The notes beneath the pieces are model-generated. The model was not told where the DNA came from and made no database searches. It saw nothing but the letters and a program-made list of their open reading frames with translations. The position numbers and the translations under genes are program-made. From NCBI GenBank assembly GCA_946807835.1, contig OX327709.1:24367501-24431500 (forward strand): a DNA stretch of 64,000 nucleotides, written 5' to 3'. The stretch's first letter is position 1, and each line of letters opens with the position of its first letter. This DNA is from Ailanthus altissimus (lineage: Eukaryota > Streptophyta > Magnoliopsida > Sapindales > Simaroubaceae). Shown in pieces: positions 35,717 to 47,556 of the stretch.

Positions 35717-38080
35717 ATGGAGAGAGAACTGGTGGAGTTATTCGAAGCGGCGAAGAAGGCGGCTGATGCGGCGGCCGTTGATGGATTATCGTCCAGTGGG
35801 CCCGAGGTCTCGCGATGCGTTGATGCCTTGAAACAGCTCAGCACTTTTCCCGTTACCTACGATATGCTCGTTTCCACTCAGGTGCTTGTTTAATTGTTTC
35901 TATTTTTTTAGAAAAAAAATTGTTTTTTTAAGAAAAAAAATTGTTTTTCTTTGGGGGGTTAAATTATGGGAATTGATAGTAATCAGAAAAAGGCGATTTT
36001 TTTTCGGTGTACTTATGCAATTTTATGGAATTTGTTAGCTGATGCAGATTAAGGGAATTTATTTTAATTTGAATAAAGTGTTGTAATTGCTTGATTAATT
36101 TGTAGAGTTTGTAATTATGGTGTTGTTTTTTTTTTGTTTGTTGTAAAATTAAGTTGAAAAGGAACTGTTTGTTGGCAGAAGTAAGGGATAAATTTCAATC
36201 GAGTGTTATAGTTTGGTTTATTAAGTTGTGGCACTTTTAGTTATGGCGATTTGTTTCTTCTTCACTTGTGAAATAAAGGTGCAAAGAAACTTTTTCTTTA
36301 CATGTTTTGGCATAAGCGAGGAATAAACTGAATTAACTTAAGTAGAGTGTTATAATTTGGTTAATTAAGTTGTAAAATTTGTGATTATGGCGGCTGGTTT
36401 TTTGTTAACTGTAAAATAAAGGTGAAAAGAAACTGTTTTTGGTCGAGGTAAGGAATAAATTCTTTTCCTTTTAGTTGTTTGATTGTTTTTATTAAGATTT
36501 GAGATTGAGAATCTTTTGAAATTGATATTGATGGCGACAGATATGAATTTTTGGGGAGAACTGATACAGGGGAATGGTCACCTGTATTTTACCTTTTTTA
36601 GGGCGTGCCCACAATTTTGTATGATTAAACTGTTCTGTTTTTGGTCTATAGTCAGGTGTTTGTATTACTATTGTGTAATTGTTGTATTTCATGCACGATT
36701 GTATTACATGTGCAACTTATTATTTTCAGGGATAACTTTTTGCTTGCATTATTGTTTACATGTATATATTTACATTTTTATTTGACACGAGTATACTGTA
36801 TCCAATTGATTCTCAAACTCTTACTTTTAAATCTCCAAATTGATAATTTTTGAATAATCAATTAGGTTTATTCCTGTGTTTTTGAAGACATGTAGGTTGT
36901 TAATGAAGAAGTTTCTTTGAACAGTATTTTACAGAATGTCCACGGTGGCGGAATTCAACAAGTTTTTGGCTCTTATCTTAGTTGTTCTTGCAAGCTTTTT
37001 TGTTGAGTAGCTATTTCCTGTTTATTCCACAAGTCTTTGTTCAGAATCACGCAATTGGCTGAAATATATTCAGTGTAATTAAACTTTTATACGATATTTC
37101 AGGTTGGGAAAAAGCTTCGACCTCTCATGAAACATCCAAGGGAGAACATACAGACTGTGGCTTCTAACTTGCTTGAGATTTGGAAGAAAATAGTCATTGA
37201 AGAGACAACCAGAAATAAGAAAAATGGCAGCACTGTTAATAGTTCATCACCCAAAGTTGAGGCTGTGAAGCCTGGTACCGTCAAAGTGGAGAAGGTTCAG
37301 AAGGCAAGTGCGGTAAAGGTTGAAAAGGTCTCAACTGTAGAGGCTGTCAAGGTTGAGAAAACTGGGAGTCTTTCAAGGTCAGAAACTGTCAAGGTGGAAA
37401 AAAAGGAAGCAAATGGAGATTCTGTCATGCCTGAGAAGATTGGTCGGGGGGAGCCTGTGAAGGTTGAAAAGATAACTAAGGAGGAGAAACAAGATTCAAG
37501 GGTTAAAAAACCATCCCAAGCTCCAATTGCAACACCAAAGCTGAATAATCTGCCCAAATGTAATGATTCTTTGCGTGACAAAACTCGGGAGCTTCTTGCG
37601 GAGGCCTTGTTGAAAGTTGTTGGTGAGGCCGATGAAGATATTATTGGTGAAGTAAGTGCATGTGACCCATACCGAGTAGCTGTCTCTGTGGAATCTGTTA
37701 TGTTTGATAGATTGGGGCAGTCTAATGGTGCACAGAAACTCAAGTACAGATCTATTATTTTCAACATCAAGGACCCTAAGAACCCTGATTTGAGGAGAAG
37801 GGTTCTTCTTGGAGAGGTCAAACCAGAGGTCCTTATCACCATGACCCCAGAAGAAATGGCAAGTGATGCAAGGAAAAATCAGAATAACGAGATTAAAAAG
37901 AAGGCCTTGTTTGAATGCGAGCGTAGTGGTGGTGCGCAGGCCACCACTGATCAATTTCAATGTAAAAAGTGTCGACAACGTAAATGCACTTATTTTCAGA
38001 TGCAGACAAGGAGTGCAGATGAACCTATGACAACCTATGTGACATGCACTGTCTGCAGCAACCGTTGGAAGTTCTGCTAA
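35717..38080 (+). CDS. TFIIS: Transcription elongation factor TFIIS
   Basis: Two exons, 35717-35881 and 37103-38080, 380 residues, close to the Arabidopsis length (378, from memory). The protein binds stalled RNA polymerase II in the nucleus and stimulates cleavage of backtracked RNA. The N-terminal LW domain (about 1-90) spans the intron, with VSRCVDALKQL and KKLRPLMKHP. A Lys/Glu linker (about 90-185) holds five VKVEK motifs. The central domain begins near KCNDSLRDKTRELLAEAL, and the C-terminal zinc ribbon has CKKC and CTVC pairs with the catalytic RSADEP loop. A 1.2-kb intron follows codon 55. No breaks were seen. A decayed copy of exon 1 lies 2.4 kb upstream. Confidence 0.96.
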
Positions 38081-39218
38081 TCTAGTTTCCCGTATATCTA
38101 TGGTTCAGCAAAGCAGATGCAGAGAAGATATGCAGTGGATTATTTGTGAAACTTCATTCTTCTTTGTAACAATTTATCAATTGAGTCTGTGGTCTTTAAG
38201 GTCTAGAAGACAATCCTTGGATGCATATTTGATTTGCTCTAGGGATAATCTGTTTTTAGGGATAGATTTGGCATTTTTGAGGTGTTCTGATTTGGCTTCC
38301 GTATGAAAGCCTTAACAAGTCGGATGCATCTCATTTTAATTTTTTAGTTCCTCCCTCTCCCATTTGTGCTGAGCAGTTTATCCCTGTTAGCCTTTTCTTT
38401 ATGTTAAGCTGTAGAATTTAATTAAATTAATGTGTTTCTTTGTGTTGTCCACAGGCTTTAGGACTTAAGTGGGGTGCTGTTGTGTTTTTTCCTATTTGTT
38501 GTAGGTGAGGTCTAAAGGAGTCAGTGGTAGAGTTTAGTTGAGCTAAGGTTCTTATGTGTACTGGACAATAACTTTAAAAAATTTCTTCTTTGAACTTCTT
38601 GATGGTTTAATTCTGCCTTTGTGGCACTTTCTAGAAATCGCCTCACTGACGGTGACTGTTAATTCTTCAAATTGGGTCTTATTTGCTTGAGTTAGTTTGA
38701 ATCACGGCTTAAATCCATGCTGATTGCTGTTACTTTCTTTCATTTCCCAATTAAAACAGTTTGCTGTTTAGTTGGTGAGTCAAAAGTGATTGCAGATCAA
38801 GAAAAAAATGCTTTTCAGCAGGAACCGTTTGATCATTGAGATGGTAAGTTTGCTTATTTACAATTTGCAGTGTGGGAATTGTTGGGTGAGATTAAATTCA
38901 AAGGAAAGTGATGACTTAAAGTAGCTTTGGTACTGGGAATGATCAAGTAGTCTTAAGGGTTTTTTTGCATGAGCTTCCAACACTATAATTACATGCGTTA
39001 AAAAGATGCTAAAATATTTATATAACTCAAAAGAGAGATTTTATTATAACATGTGACTCAAAAAGAGGAGCGGCAAACAATTTGAAAGTTCAATCACAAT
39101 ATTTATAACGAGATATTATATTATTCTATTCCCCAAATGCTACAATCAAGTGCTATATGAAAGCAAAATAAAACCCACAAACAGAAAAAAAATAAAATTT
39201 CAGAACAGAATTGTAGAA
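38081..39218. other. Convergent 3' region between TFIIS and the coiled-coil gene
   Basis: Holds the TFIIS 3' leader, T-rich with several AATAAA-like sites, and from about 38980 the 3' side of the minus-strand coiled-coil gene. No additional gene was seen. A short open frame at 38100-38306 lies in the TFIIS 3' untranslated part. Confidence 0.5.
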
Positions 39219-40023
39219 TTAGATTATCATTTTCTCCTTCTCTTTAATACTTTCTGGGGAACTCCAGCAAGGACTCTGCAAAGTATTTTCACCCACTGAT
39301 TCCTCCTCCTCATCTGCAGCATTCAGCTCCTAAATTTGAAACAAAACAACTTCTTTTAGTCAATAAAAAAATTGTAGGCAATTTGAAAGAAAAAGAAAAA
39401 GTTTTACGTGGGAATTTGCAGCTTCATTCATTTTCTTTTCTTGTTCTTTCTCCCTCAGCGAACGAATAGATGAAATCCTCTGTTGCATCGAAGAATCAAT
39501 TAGAACCCACAAATCCCAAAAAAGAAAAAAGAAAAAAAAGGGAAAAATCCCATCACATGAATGAATGTAAAATCTTTACCATGCAATAAGTTTTCAGTTC
39601 CTTCAATCTGTACAATCTATCAACTTCAATCTCGAGCATCTTCTGAATCTCTCCTCTGTTTTGAAGCTCCTTCATTTGCACATTCAGCACCGCCTCTCTC
39701 TCACTCAGCATCTTCTCCGTTTTCTCTTTGTCCACTCTCAATCTCTCCAGCTTCTTCTTTATGGCGCTCAGCTCCTCCGCCAGCGACACGTCCAAAGATT
39801 CAATGCTCGTGATGGGACAGGGGTGGCTCTGGTTCTCCTTATTGAGATCTCTACCGGCTGGATGGATCTGATTCTGGTTCTCATTTTGATTCTTGTGGAT
39901 CCACTCTTGCTTTGCCTTGGGCTTTGGATTGACGAGGGTTGTGGTGATGGGAGAGTTTATCGGTTTGAGAGGCTTCCGCCCTGATCTGGGTCTCAGTTTC
40001 GGATCTCCTGCGGTGACTGTCAT
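39219..40023 (-). CDS. Small coiled-coil protein of unknown function
   Basis: Three exons, 39580-40023, 39408-39479 and 39219-39329, in phase, 208 residues. The N-terminus is basic and Pro-rich (LRPRSGRKPLKPIN) and looks disordered. Residues about 85-165 are a strongly charged heptad-like coiled coil (LAEELSAIKKKLERLRVDKE and EKMLSEREAVLNVQMKELQ). The C-terminus is acidic, then lysine-rich. It has no catalytic motif, signal peptide or membrane segment. Introns are short with good GT/AG ends. I do not recognise the family. Proteins of this build are often cytoskeletal, nuclear or cell-cycle related, but nothing here proves that. Its position before STN8 might make it a counterpart of Arabidopsis At5g01910, a weak guess from gene order. 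Confidence 0.8.
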
Positions 40024-40445
40024 CTTCTCTGAAGTGATGGGCGTTTGTTTTCGATAGAGATGAGATTTGAGAACAATGTAAGAGAGTTGATATGATAGAA
40101 GAGTTTTTAAATTTGGATGGAGCCAATGCTAACGGCTACTTTTTTATATATATAAAAAAGTTGGAATTTTGTTAGTATATATATATATATTTTTTAAAAA
40201 GTGGGAGTAATGTGCATGAACTGAGAGATATGAGCACTGCACAACTTTAAATTCCCAGTTTTTAAATTAAATTTTGTCATGGGAAGTTGTGAAATGACAT
40301 ACACGAACCTTTATACATTTTTTTTTTGTTGCCCTTTTCTTGTGAAAGCAGGGTTACTTTAATTAGTGTCTAAAATCGCCCACTTGAGAGAAGGAACTGG
40401 AGTTTTGAATGTTTCTTAGATTATTAATTACTTGAGATGTATACT

Positions 40446-40522
40446 GGCCTATTAGCTCAGTTGGTTAGAGCGTCGTGCTAATAACGCGAAGGTCGCAGGT
40501 TCGAGACCACCTGCATGGGCCA
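40446..40522 (+). tRNA. trnI-AAU: tRNA-Ile(AAU), with a 3-nt insertion in the T arm
   Basis: Acceptor arms GGCCTAT and ATGGGCC pair in seven positions, with one T-G wobble. The D arm is GCTC/GAGC, and the anticodon stem TCGTG/CGCGA encloses CTAATAA, giving anticodon AAT (AAU). The T stem GCAGG/CCTGC is present, but the loop between reads TTCGAGACCA, ten bases instead of seven. This makes 77 nt against 74 for the usual plant gene. There is no intron, and 3' CCA is not encoded beyond the natural CA end. It may be active or may be a decayed copy. Confidence 0.85.
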
Positions 40523-41077
40523 GATTTTTAATTTTTGGAACTTATATGGACCACATCTAATAATTTTTCTACCTAAATGTGACAAAATTTAGACAGGTTA
40601 TTTATTTATTTATTTTTTCGTTTTTGTAGGAAGAAGGTTTAAGCATTCAACAAGGTAAAACGAGATGATGTTGCAACTTAAAGAAATGTGAACTTGCATA
40701 AATGCATGCCAATCAGGTACTAACCACAAACCTGGTTTGGTTGATTCTGATCAAAATGGGACTTCCATTCTATCCAGTAGTTGAAATACTTACAACTGAG
40801 CTAGGGAAAAGAATCCGTGACAACCCTAATAAGGACTCAAATAGCCAGAGCCAGAAGCCTCCACTCAACTAATAAGAATTTTTGTGTAACTTATTCTTCT
40901 GTGAAATAATATTAACTATATTAAAACTAAAATTACTGCAGTTCCCACCTCCGTGTGTATTGCGTCTTTGCCTCAAAGAGGGTTAACGAAGACGAAGTCA
41001 AGAATTGAGGACAGAAGCACACATATGTACAAGGTAGAGTTCAAAGAGAGGAGCGTGGTGAAAGGTGATTCTGCGGA

Positions 41078-43674
41078 TCATAAGTAATCCATTGGAAGCT
41101 CCCAATCATCCTCTGCATCTCTTGCCTCTGGACGGGACTTCTTGCTCCTAAAACTTCTCCTTATGCTCCGACCACGATCAACTCGACCAGACCTTTCAAA
41201 ATCAGGATATTCATCAAGTTCATCTAGCGAAGTTCCAGCATTCTGGTTGTCCCATAGGCCCTGGTAGGAGCATGTCAGACTTTTAATTAGTGGTATGTCG
41301 GATATGTAAACAGTTCCATAGGCTGGGATGAAAATTTAATGCAAAATATTTTTAATTTCTCTAACAATAAAGCTAGTTGGAAAACCCTGAGAGCATGACG
41401 GCAAAGGATTTTCACCAGAACCCTGGTTCATATTCTCCTAATCAGGTCCTTGAATGAGGAAATGATTCTCATTAACTGGCATGTAAAAAATAATAATTCA
41501 ATCCAGTGGATTGAACCACACAACAATAAATTGGTGAAAGCAACTATATGCTGAATGAATACAAGCACATAATTCTCGTTTCACATAGGTTTGAGGTTGT
41601 GATGTCAAACTGTGTGCCCACATACAGGCATCGGCCTATAAGTGTTGCCAATGCATAATGCATGTGGCAAAATAATCTTAATTGGCAAGCTTCACATGAA
41701 ATTAATTACTTGAGTGTCAGGAAAATCTATTTACACATACACAGAACATGATTTCCAGCTTCACAATGAACCAAAGGTACCTTTGTTAGTCTTTGAATGC
41801 GCGAGGCTGCAACTTCATGAACAACTACTGTGTCATACACAACTTCGAGCACATCCTCTACAAGCAAAGCATAAGTACTCACCTGGAATTATGTCAAGCA
41901 GATTGCACTTGAGCTTTGTATATAGGAACCTTTTTTAAGAATGGGATAATACTAATAATGTACACACTGTAGGTGATGAATGACTGTGATCAAGTGACAT
42001 AACTTATGTAGGCATATGCTATCAAAAAGAGAGGATCAGTGACTTACCAAACTTGATGGAATAATTGAAATCCCAAATGAATCAAGCTCAAGTGATTCAA
42101 CAGCTCCTGAGTTAATGTTGAAAGTGTATCCTCGCACCTAGAATTGCAAGATGCATTTGATAAGAAAACCTTCACTTAAATATGATGTATAACAGGTTTG
42201 GTGCATGAAATGTTAATTCACCTTTCCGATGTTTTTCCGACCTGGTGTTACAACTTTGTATCCTACCTAAGAAACATCACAGGTTCAATACAATGAAAAA
42301 ACAGATTTGACCCATGAAAAGTGGGGAAAGGTAAACAAAAGTACACACCAATGTGTCAAGTCCAACCATTTTAAAATCATTTTCCATCACACTCTCATCG
42401 TCAACAAGCACAACATCACCAACCTGTAAAAGTTAACAAAATCAGCAGATTGAAGATCTCAACAAGCTGCCTATATGCATAAAGAAAACAAAATAACCAG
42501 AAGAAATAGGATGAAGCTCCAGCATATATCATATTCTTCTCCATAAAATCAGCAGCATAAAATCATATGGTAAAACACAACTAATATCAGAGCAACACTG
42601 GAAGGGTATCCATAGCTCACTCAGATAGCCTTGGACCATAACCTAACCAAGGACGTAAATATATACCATCCGAAAGGTGTGGCATATCTTATCATCTATG
42701 AAACTAACTAAACATAAACTAAATTGTAAAAGGAATCAACATTCATGCAACTGATTAAGGAGGGGGAAGAATAGTATTCAAGTTAGAAATTAAAAAATGA
42801 CCCAGAATCTGGTCAAAATCACATCTAATTTATTCTACGCTTGTATGCGAAAGATACAAAACCATCACAATAATATGGACAAAATATATGAAATTGGTGA
42901 TCTTGAAAGTAAAATTTTCGAGCAGTGAAACAATTGTATATGTCTGTCCACTATAAGCATCCATCTTTGCTAACCACACCATGCACAAAAACAATAGAAA
43001 GAATACAGAGATAAAAGAGATATACCTGGCTAACATCCTCAAGAAGAAACCTTTCTGATTCACCAGAAAGCAAGTTCGGCCTCACTTCAACTACGAACAC
43101 CACCCACTAAAGAAGGAAATTAAAAAAAATAAGAAGAAACGCAAAATGAACATGTGGGTTTCATTAAAAACTAGCAAATACAATTACCCAACAAATTCTC
43201 AACTTGGTAAATAATGAGCAATGAACTAATTAAACTTACAGAGGTAGTGTCAACCCAGAGTTGGGAAATAAAACCCAAAGAAAGAGCAGATTGAATACTA
43301 ATAACTTGCTTTGCCAACAAATTTGATCTCCTCATCACTTGTTTTCTTCCCCTGAATCTCACCTTTTCTACTAAACCAGCATCACCGTCCTCCTCTTCTT
43401 CACTCTTCTCTTCCTTCACTTCAACAATTTCCCCTCCATTTTTCTCTGTAGAATTCAATCCCAAGTCACCAAACAAGTCTTGATTTTTACTGTCACCTGT
43501 GGCTGGTTTAAAACTGCACATAGCAAACTGTAACTTGCCATTTCTAACATTTGCACTGCTAGGCCTCCCCTTATCATTAAAAAAATTTCTAGTTTTGGTT
43601 ACAGAGACAGAATTGGATAGAGGGATTGAACTTGCAAACTCATACATTCTGAAAACCCTAACTTCCAATCCCAT
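41078..43674 (-). CDS. Chloroplast PRC-barrel domain protein
   Basis: Seven exons: 43240-43674, 43026-43106, 42349-42423, 42222-42266, 42048-42137, 41781-41882 and 41078-41260. Every one of the six introns falls between codons; the product is 336 residues. The first about 60 residues are Ser/Arg-rich and lack acidic runs, like a plastid transit peptide. An acidic segment (KEEKSEEEEDGDAG) follows. Two PRC-barrel-like repeats come next: one around QVISIQSALSLGFISQLWVD, the other around VGYKVVTPGRKNIGKVRG and LDSFGISIIP. The tail is Arg-rich and ends DDWELPMDYL. PRC-barrels occur in RimM and photosynthetic reaction-centre H subunits and usually mediate protein or RNA contacts. The exact role is unknown. 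The start is the Met before GLEVRVF; an upstream in-frame Met (43779) would add poorly composed sequence. Confidence 0.85.
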
Positions 43675-44890
43675 AGTTTGAGAAATTTTGTTAATTGAGT
43701 GATGATACTGTTCCCTTTGTTTCCAAGAGAAATAAGATAATATGAATTCATAATTGCTTTTTTTTTTTTTTTGGGTCAAAGCACATTTACTATTCAGTCA
43801 TTTACTTTTATTTAGAAAAAATTTTCCCGCAGTATAAATTTTCAAACCCATTACCTCTCAAAAAGGGGTAACTGACTATTTTTAAAACATTAAGAGGAGG
43901 TTTGGCAATTACTAGATAACTCAGGGTAACTGGCTTTTCCCTCTGTCCGTGGGTTATGACATTTTCTTAATCCCTATATTACACATGCTTTTCCCCAAAA
44001 GACAATTTTATCCCTGACTAATATCGTAGCCCTAATAATTTGTCCTATCTTTTCTTCTGAACTCAATTTTTTTCTCTGTATCTCGACGATTGCCCTAATT
44101 CTGTTGTCACGGCGGCATCCACGACGGGCCATCGACAGCAGCACCGTCCTATCGTCGTTTTCCGATCCATACTTGTTTATCCGTGTGAGTAATTATTGGT
44201 CATCTATTTATTTTAGAAGCTATTTGCTCCATGATTTTGTTTTTTATATGCAAGATCCGATTTTTGTCGCATGAATTAGGTTTTGATGCTAGGGATTTAT
44301 TTAATTTATTTTGGTTCCATGCTTATTTTGTGGCAATAATTCCTCATCTTTTTTTTTCTTTTTTTGTTCCATGCTTTATGTCGGTGCAATTTATTGAGAA
44401 GAAAAATTAGGGGTTCTGCTCTTTTAGAAAAAAATTGATATTCATGATAATTTTTCTGATTTGGGCGAGAGGTGAAGGTGTGTCTAAAAACTGGTTTTTG
44501 AGGTGGTTTAATGATTCTGTCTTGAAAACCTAACCGTGGAGTATATTGTTGTTTTGTTTTTGCTTGTAAGGCATGAATTTGCATCATGATTATGGGACTT
44601 TATTTCTCCATGAGAATTTTGGCCTTTAATTACCCTTGTTCTTAAGAGTCAAATATTGTTTGCTGTTTTATGATTCTATGGTCTTTGATGTGGAATCATA
44701 GTACTTATTCAAATTCTTAAAGTAGAGGCTTGTTTGTGTCTGAGTTAATTGTGTAATTAGCTGTCTGTATAGATTCTTACATCCTTGTATTGAGTATGTA
44801 TTTGTGTTGGGTTTCATGTGCAGGTTTGGACTACTGAGGTTGTATTTGGCATCTGGATCAGCTATTTTCTTTACTCCTACTATTTTAAAA
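43675..44890. promoter_or_regulatory. Divergent promoter region and SKIP leader intron
   Basis: The PRC-barrel gene (minus) and SKIP (plus) start back to back. A CT-rich, leader-like stretch at about 44060-44180 (CTAATTCTGTTGTCACGGCG) precedes a donor GTGAGT at 44183. An acceptor TGTGCAG near 44822 precedes the SKIP start, so SKIP has a leader intron of about 640 bp. That leaves roughly 300-400 bp between the two presumed transcription starts, which probably share one regulatory interval. Confidence 0.5.
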
Positions 44891-46720
44891 ATGGCTTCGC
44901 TGAAGGAAATCCTACCTCCTGTAAAGTCCAATACCCCCTCGTTTTATGACCATGCGAGTGACCCTTGGTTTAAGAGCCGATACAGTTCATCTGAGGCAGA
45001 ACAATCCCAAGAGGCCAAACACAAACCTGTACCTTCTTACTTGAAGCGTCAAGGTTTTGTTCCTCGAAAGATTGAGGACTTTGGTGATGGGGGTGCATTT
45101 CCAGAGATTCATATAGCTCAGTACCCTCTTGACATGGGTAGATATAAACCAGGCAAGCCTGGATCTAAGATTCTGCCTGTGACTGTTGATGATCGTGGGA
45201 ATGTTGCCTTCGATGCAATTGTTAAGCAGAATGAGAATTCCAAGAAGATTGTTTACTCGCAACATAAAGATCTTATTCCAAAGATTTTGAAGAATGATGA
45301 AGAAGAAGAAGAAGAAGAAGAAGAAGATAGTGATGAGGAGATGCAGAAGATGATTGATGAAACTACTCAGGAAACAAAAGCTTTCCTTGAAAAGGTTGTT
45401 AATGTGAAACTGAGTGCGGCACAGCCCAAGAATGTCCCCCAACAGTCGTCAGATTCACAGTATATTAAGTATAAGCCATCGCAGCAATCTGCAGCTTTTA
45501 ATTCTGGTGCTAAGGAGAGGATTATTAGGATGGTGGAGATGCCTGTGGATCCACTTGAGCCACCAAAGTTCAAGCACAAGCGTGTTCCAAAGGCTTCTGG
45601 TTCTCCGCCTGTACCGGTTATGCATTCCCCACCTAGACCTGTAACCGTGAAAGATCAGCAGGATTGGAAAATCCCACCTTGTATATCAAATTGGAAAAAC
45701 CCAAAGGGTTACACAATCCCCCTTGATAAGCGTCTTGCAGCAGATGGAAGAGGTCTGCAAGAGGTTCAGATTAATGACAACTTTGCTAAGCTGTCAGAAG
45801 CTCTTTATGTTGCTGAGCAGAAGGCTAGGGAAGCTGTTGCAATGAGATCAAAGGTACAGAAGGAGATGATGATGAAGGATAAGGAAAGGAAAGAGCAGGA
45901 ACTGCGGGCATTAGCTCAGAAAGCACGTTCTGAGAGAACTGGTGCAGCACCCCCAGCATCTGCTCCAATCCCATCTGATAAGAGTGCAATGGATACTGCT
46001 GACATGAGAGGGGATTATGAGCATGTGAGAGAGAGAGAAAGGGATATGCCAAAGGAATTAAAGGAGGATAGGGAAGAACGATTGCAGAGGGAGAAAATTC
46101 GTGAGGAGAGACGTCGAGAGAGGGAAAGGGAGAGAAGGTTGGAGGCCAAGGATGCTGCCATGGGAAAGAAAAGTAAGATCACTAGAGACAGAGATCGTGA
46201 TATTAGTGAGAAAGTTGCTCTTGGCATGGCTTCTACTGGAGCAGCAAGAGGGGGTGAGGTTATGTATGACTCAAGGCTGTTTAACCAGCAGAAAGGAATG
46301 GACTCTGGTTTTGCCACTGATGATCAGTACAATGTGTATGACAAGGGCTTGTTTACTGCTCAGCCGACACTATCAACTCTGTATAAACCCAAGAAAGATT
46401 CTGATGCTGACATGTATGGAGGAAATGCTGATGAACAGTTGGATAAGATTATGAAGACTGAACGGTTTAAACCCGATAAGGCATTTGCAGGTAGTTCAGA
46501 GAGGTCCGGTCCAAGAGACAGACCAGTTGAATTTGAGAAGGATGCCGAGGAAGCTGATCCTTTCGGTCTCGATCAGTTCTTGACAGAGGTGAAGAAGGGG
46601 AAGAAGACAATGGACAAAGTTGGTAGTGGAGGGACAATGAGAGCAAGTGCAGGTTCTTCAATGCGAGATGACTATGGGGGTTCTGGTAGAACTCGCATAG
46701 GATTTGAAAAGGGTCGTTAA
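44891..46720 (+). CDS. SKIP: SNW/SKI-interacting protein (SKIP), splicing and transcription cofactor
   Basis: A single uninterrupted coding exon, 609 residues, close to Arabidopsis SKIP (613, from memory). The start MASLKEILPP follows the leader-intron acceptor; an in-frame Met at 44804 lies before it and is unlikely. The N-terminal part ends in a Glu run encoded by a GAA microsatellite (45299-45326). The SNW core contains PPCISNWKNPKGYTIPLDKR and ADGRGLQ. The C-terminal half is charged, with RERERRLEAK-type helices and a Gly-rich end finishing IGFEKGR. SKIP is part of the nuclear spliceosome (NineTeen-complex related) and also of Paf1-linked transcription, affecting clock, flowering and stress responses in plants. 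No breaks were seen. Confidence 0.96.
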   Translation: MASLKEILPPVKSNTPSFYDHASDPWFKSRYSSSEAEQSQEAKHKPVPSYLKRQGFVPRKIEDFGDGGAFPEIHIAQYPLDMGRYKPGKPGSKILPVTVDDRGNVAFDAIVKQNENSKKIVYSQHKDLIPKILKNDEEEEEEEEEDSDEEMQKMIDETTQETKAFLEKVVNVKLSAAQPKNVPQQSSDSQYIKYKPSQQSAAFNSGAKERIIRMVEMPVDPLEPPKFKHKRVPKASGSPPVPVMHSPPRPVTVKDQQDWKIPPCISNWKNPKGYTIPLDKRLAADGRGLQEVQINDNFAKLSEALYVAEQKAREAVAMRSKVQKEMMMKDKERKEQELRALAQKARSERTGAAPPASAPIPSDKSAMDTADMRGDYEHVRERERDMPKELKEDREERLQREKIREERRRERERERRLEAKDAAMGKKSKITRDRDRDISEKVALGMASTGAARGGEVMYDSRLFNQQKGMDSGFATDDQYNVYDKGLFTAQPTLSTLYKPKKDSDADMYGGNADEQLDKIMKTERFKPDKAFAGSSERSGPRDRPVEFEKDAEEADPFGLDQFLTEVKKGKKTMDKVGSGGTMRASAGSSMRDDYGGSGRTRIGFEKGR

Positions 46721-47556
46721 AATTATTTCTACGTCATTGTCAAGTATTTTGTACTACTACTGTTTCATGTGGGATATGCTTTAATTTCCTTTCAAGTTAA
46801 AAATAAGTGTCTCCCTCTTTTTGTGTATTTTTTGCTTTGTTCGCCTATTTCTGATAATTAGAGTATTTGTTGAATTGTTCTCCCATTTCTAATAATTAGA
46901 GTAAGGATAATGCTCTAATTCTCCATTTTTCAAGTAGTATATTAATTTTTTTTTTTTAAGATTGATAAAATAGAATAATAAATAATTTTAAAAATTATAT
47001 TATATTATTTTTTAATAATTATTAATATATTAATTTAGGTTGAAAATTTTAAAATTTTATTCGAGAAATGTCGTATTAGTGTATTACTTTTAGAGTAATA
47101 TTATATCTTAATTATGACAATACACTCGATGTTATGTGCAATTAAATTATTAATAATATAAAAATATTACTAATAAATACAATAATGTAAAGTTAATATC
47201 AACAATTACTGATACATGAGATGGTATTGCTAACTATTACTCATATAATTGGGATTTGTTAAAAATTAACTTAATATTCTTTTTAGAAATAAACATAATT
47301 CGACTTGATAATTTATCGTTGATAAATTAATTTTTGAGCCTTTTATTTTAAATAGAATCGAAATTTTCTTTTTTTTTTGAAAATAAAATTTTATTTTTTA
47401 AACTTTAAAGCCAATGAAGATAAAAGATTAAAAGCGTTGCGTGTAGGGGCATCGCCAACCAATCAGAATCGCATATTCCAAAGTTGGTTCTTCAGTTCTC
47501 CAACTCCTCCTTTGCATCGACTTTTGACTGATCCCCATCAACCACTCAAAAATCGC
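46721..47556. other. Intergenic DNA between SKIP and S6K
   Basis: SKIP 3' untranslated DNA followed by AT-rich sequence to about 47400. From there base composition rises toward the S6K promoter. No gene was seen. Confidence 0.5.

Noticed and set aside
36483..36785. 100-residue frame in the TFIIS intron
   Set aside because: Lies wholly within the 1.2-kb intron, has low-complexity hydrophobic content and no start context.
37297..37842. 181-residue minus-strand frame inside TFIIS exon 2
   Set aside because: Antisense shadow of a strongly conserved coding exon with no motif of its own.
43675..43779. Earlier start for the PRC-barrel protein
   Set aside because: The 35 added residues (Lys/Gln-rich) do not resemble a transit peptide, and the sequence looks like leader.
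44804..44890. Earlier Met for SKIP
   Set aside because: It precedes the leader-intron acceptor near 44822, so it would not be in the mature transcript; family members begin at MASLKEI-like starts.
44987..45442. 151-residue minus-strand frame in SKIP
   Set aside because: Antisense shadow, including a phenylalanine run opposite the SKIP Glu tract.
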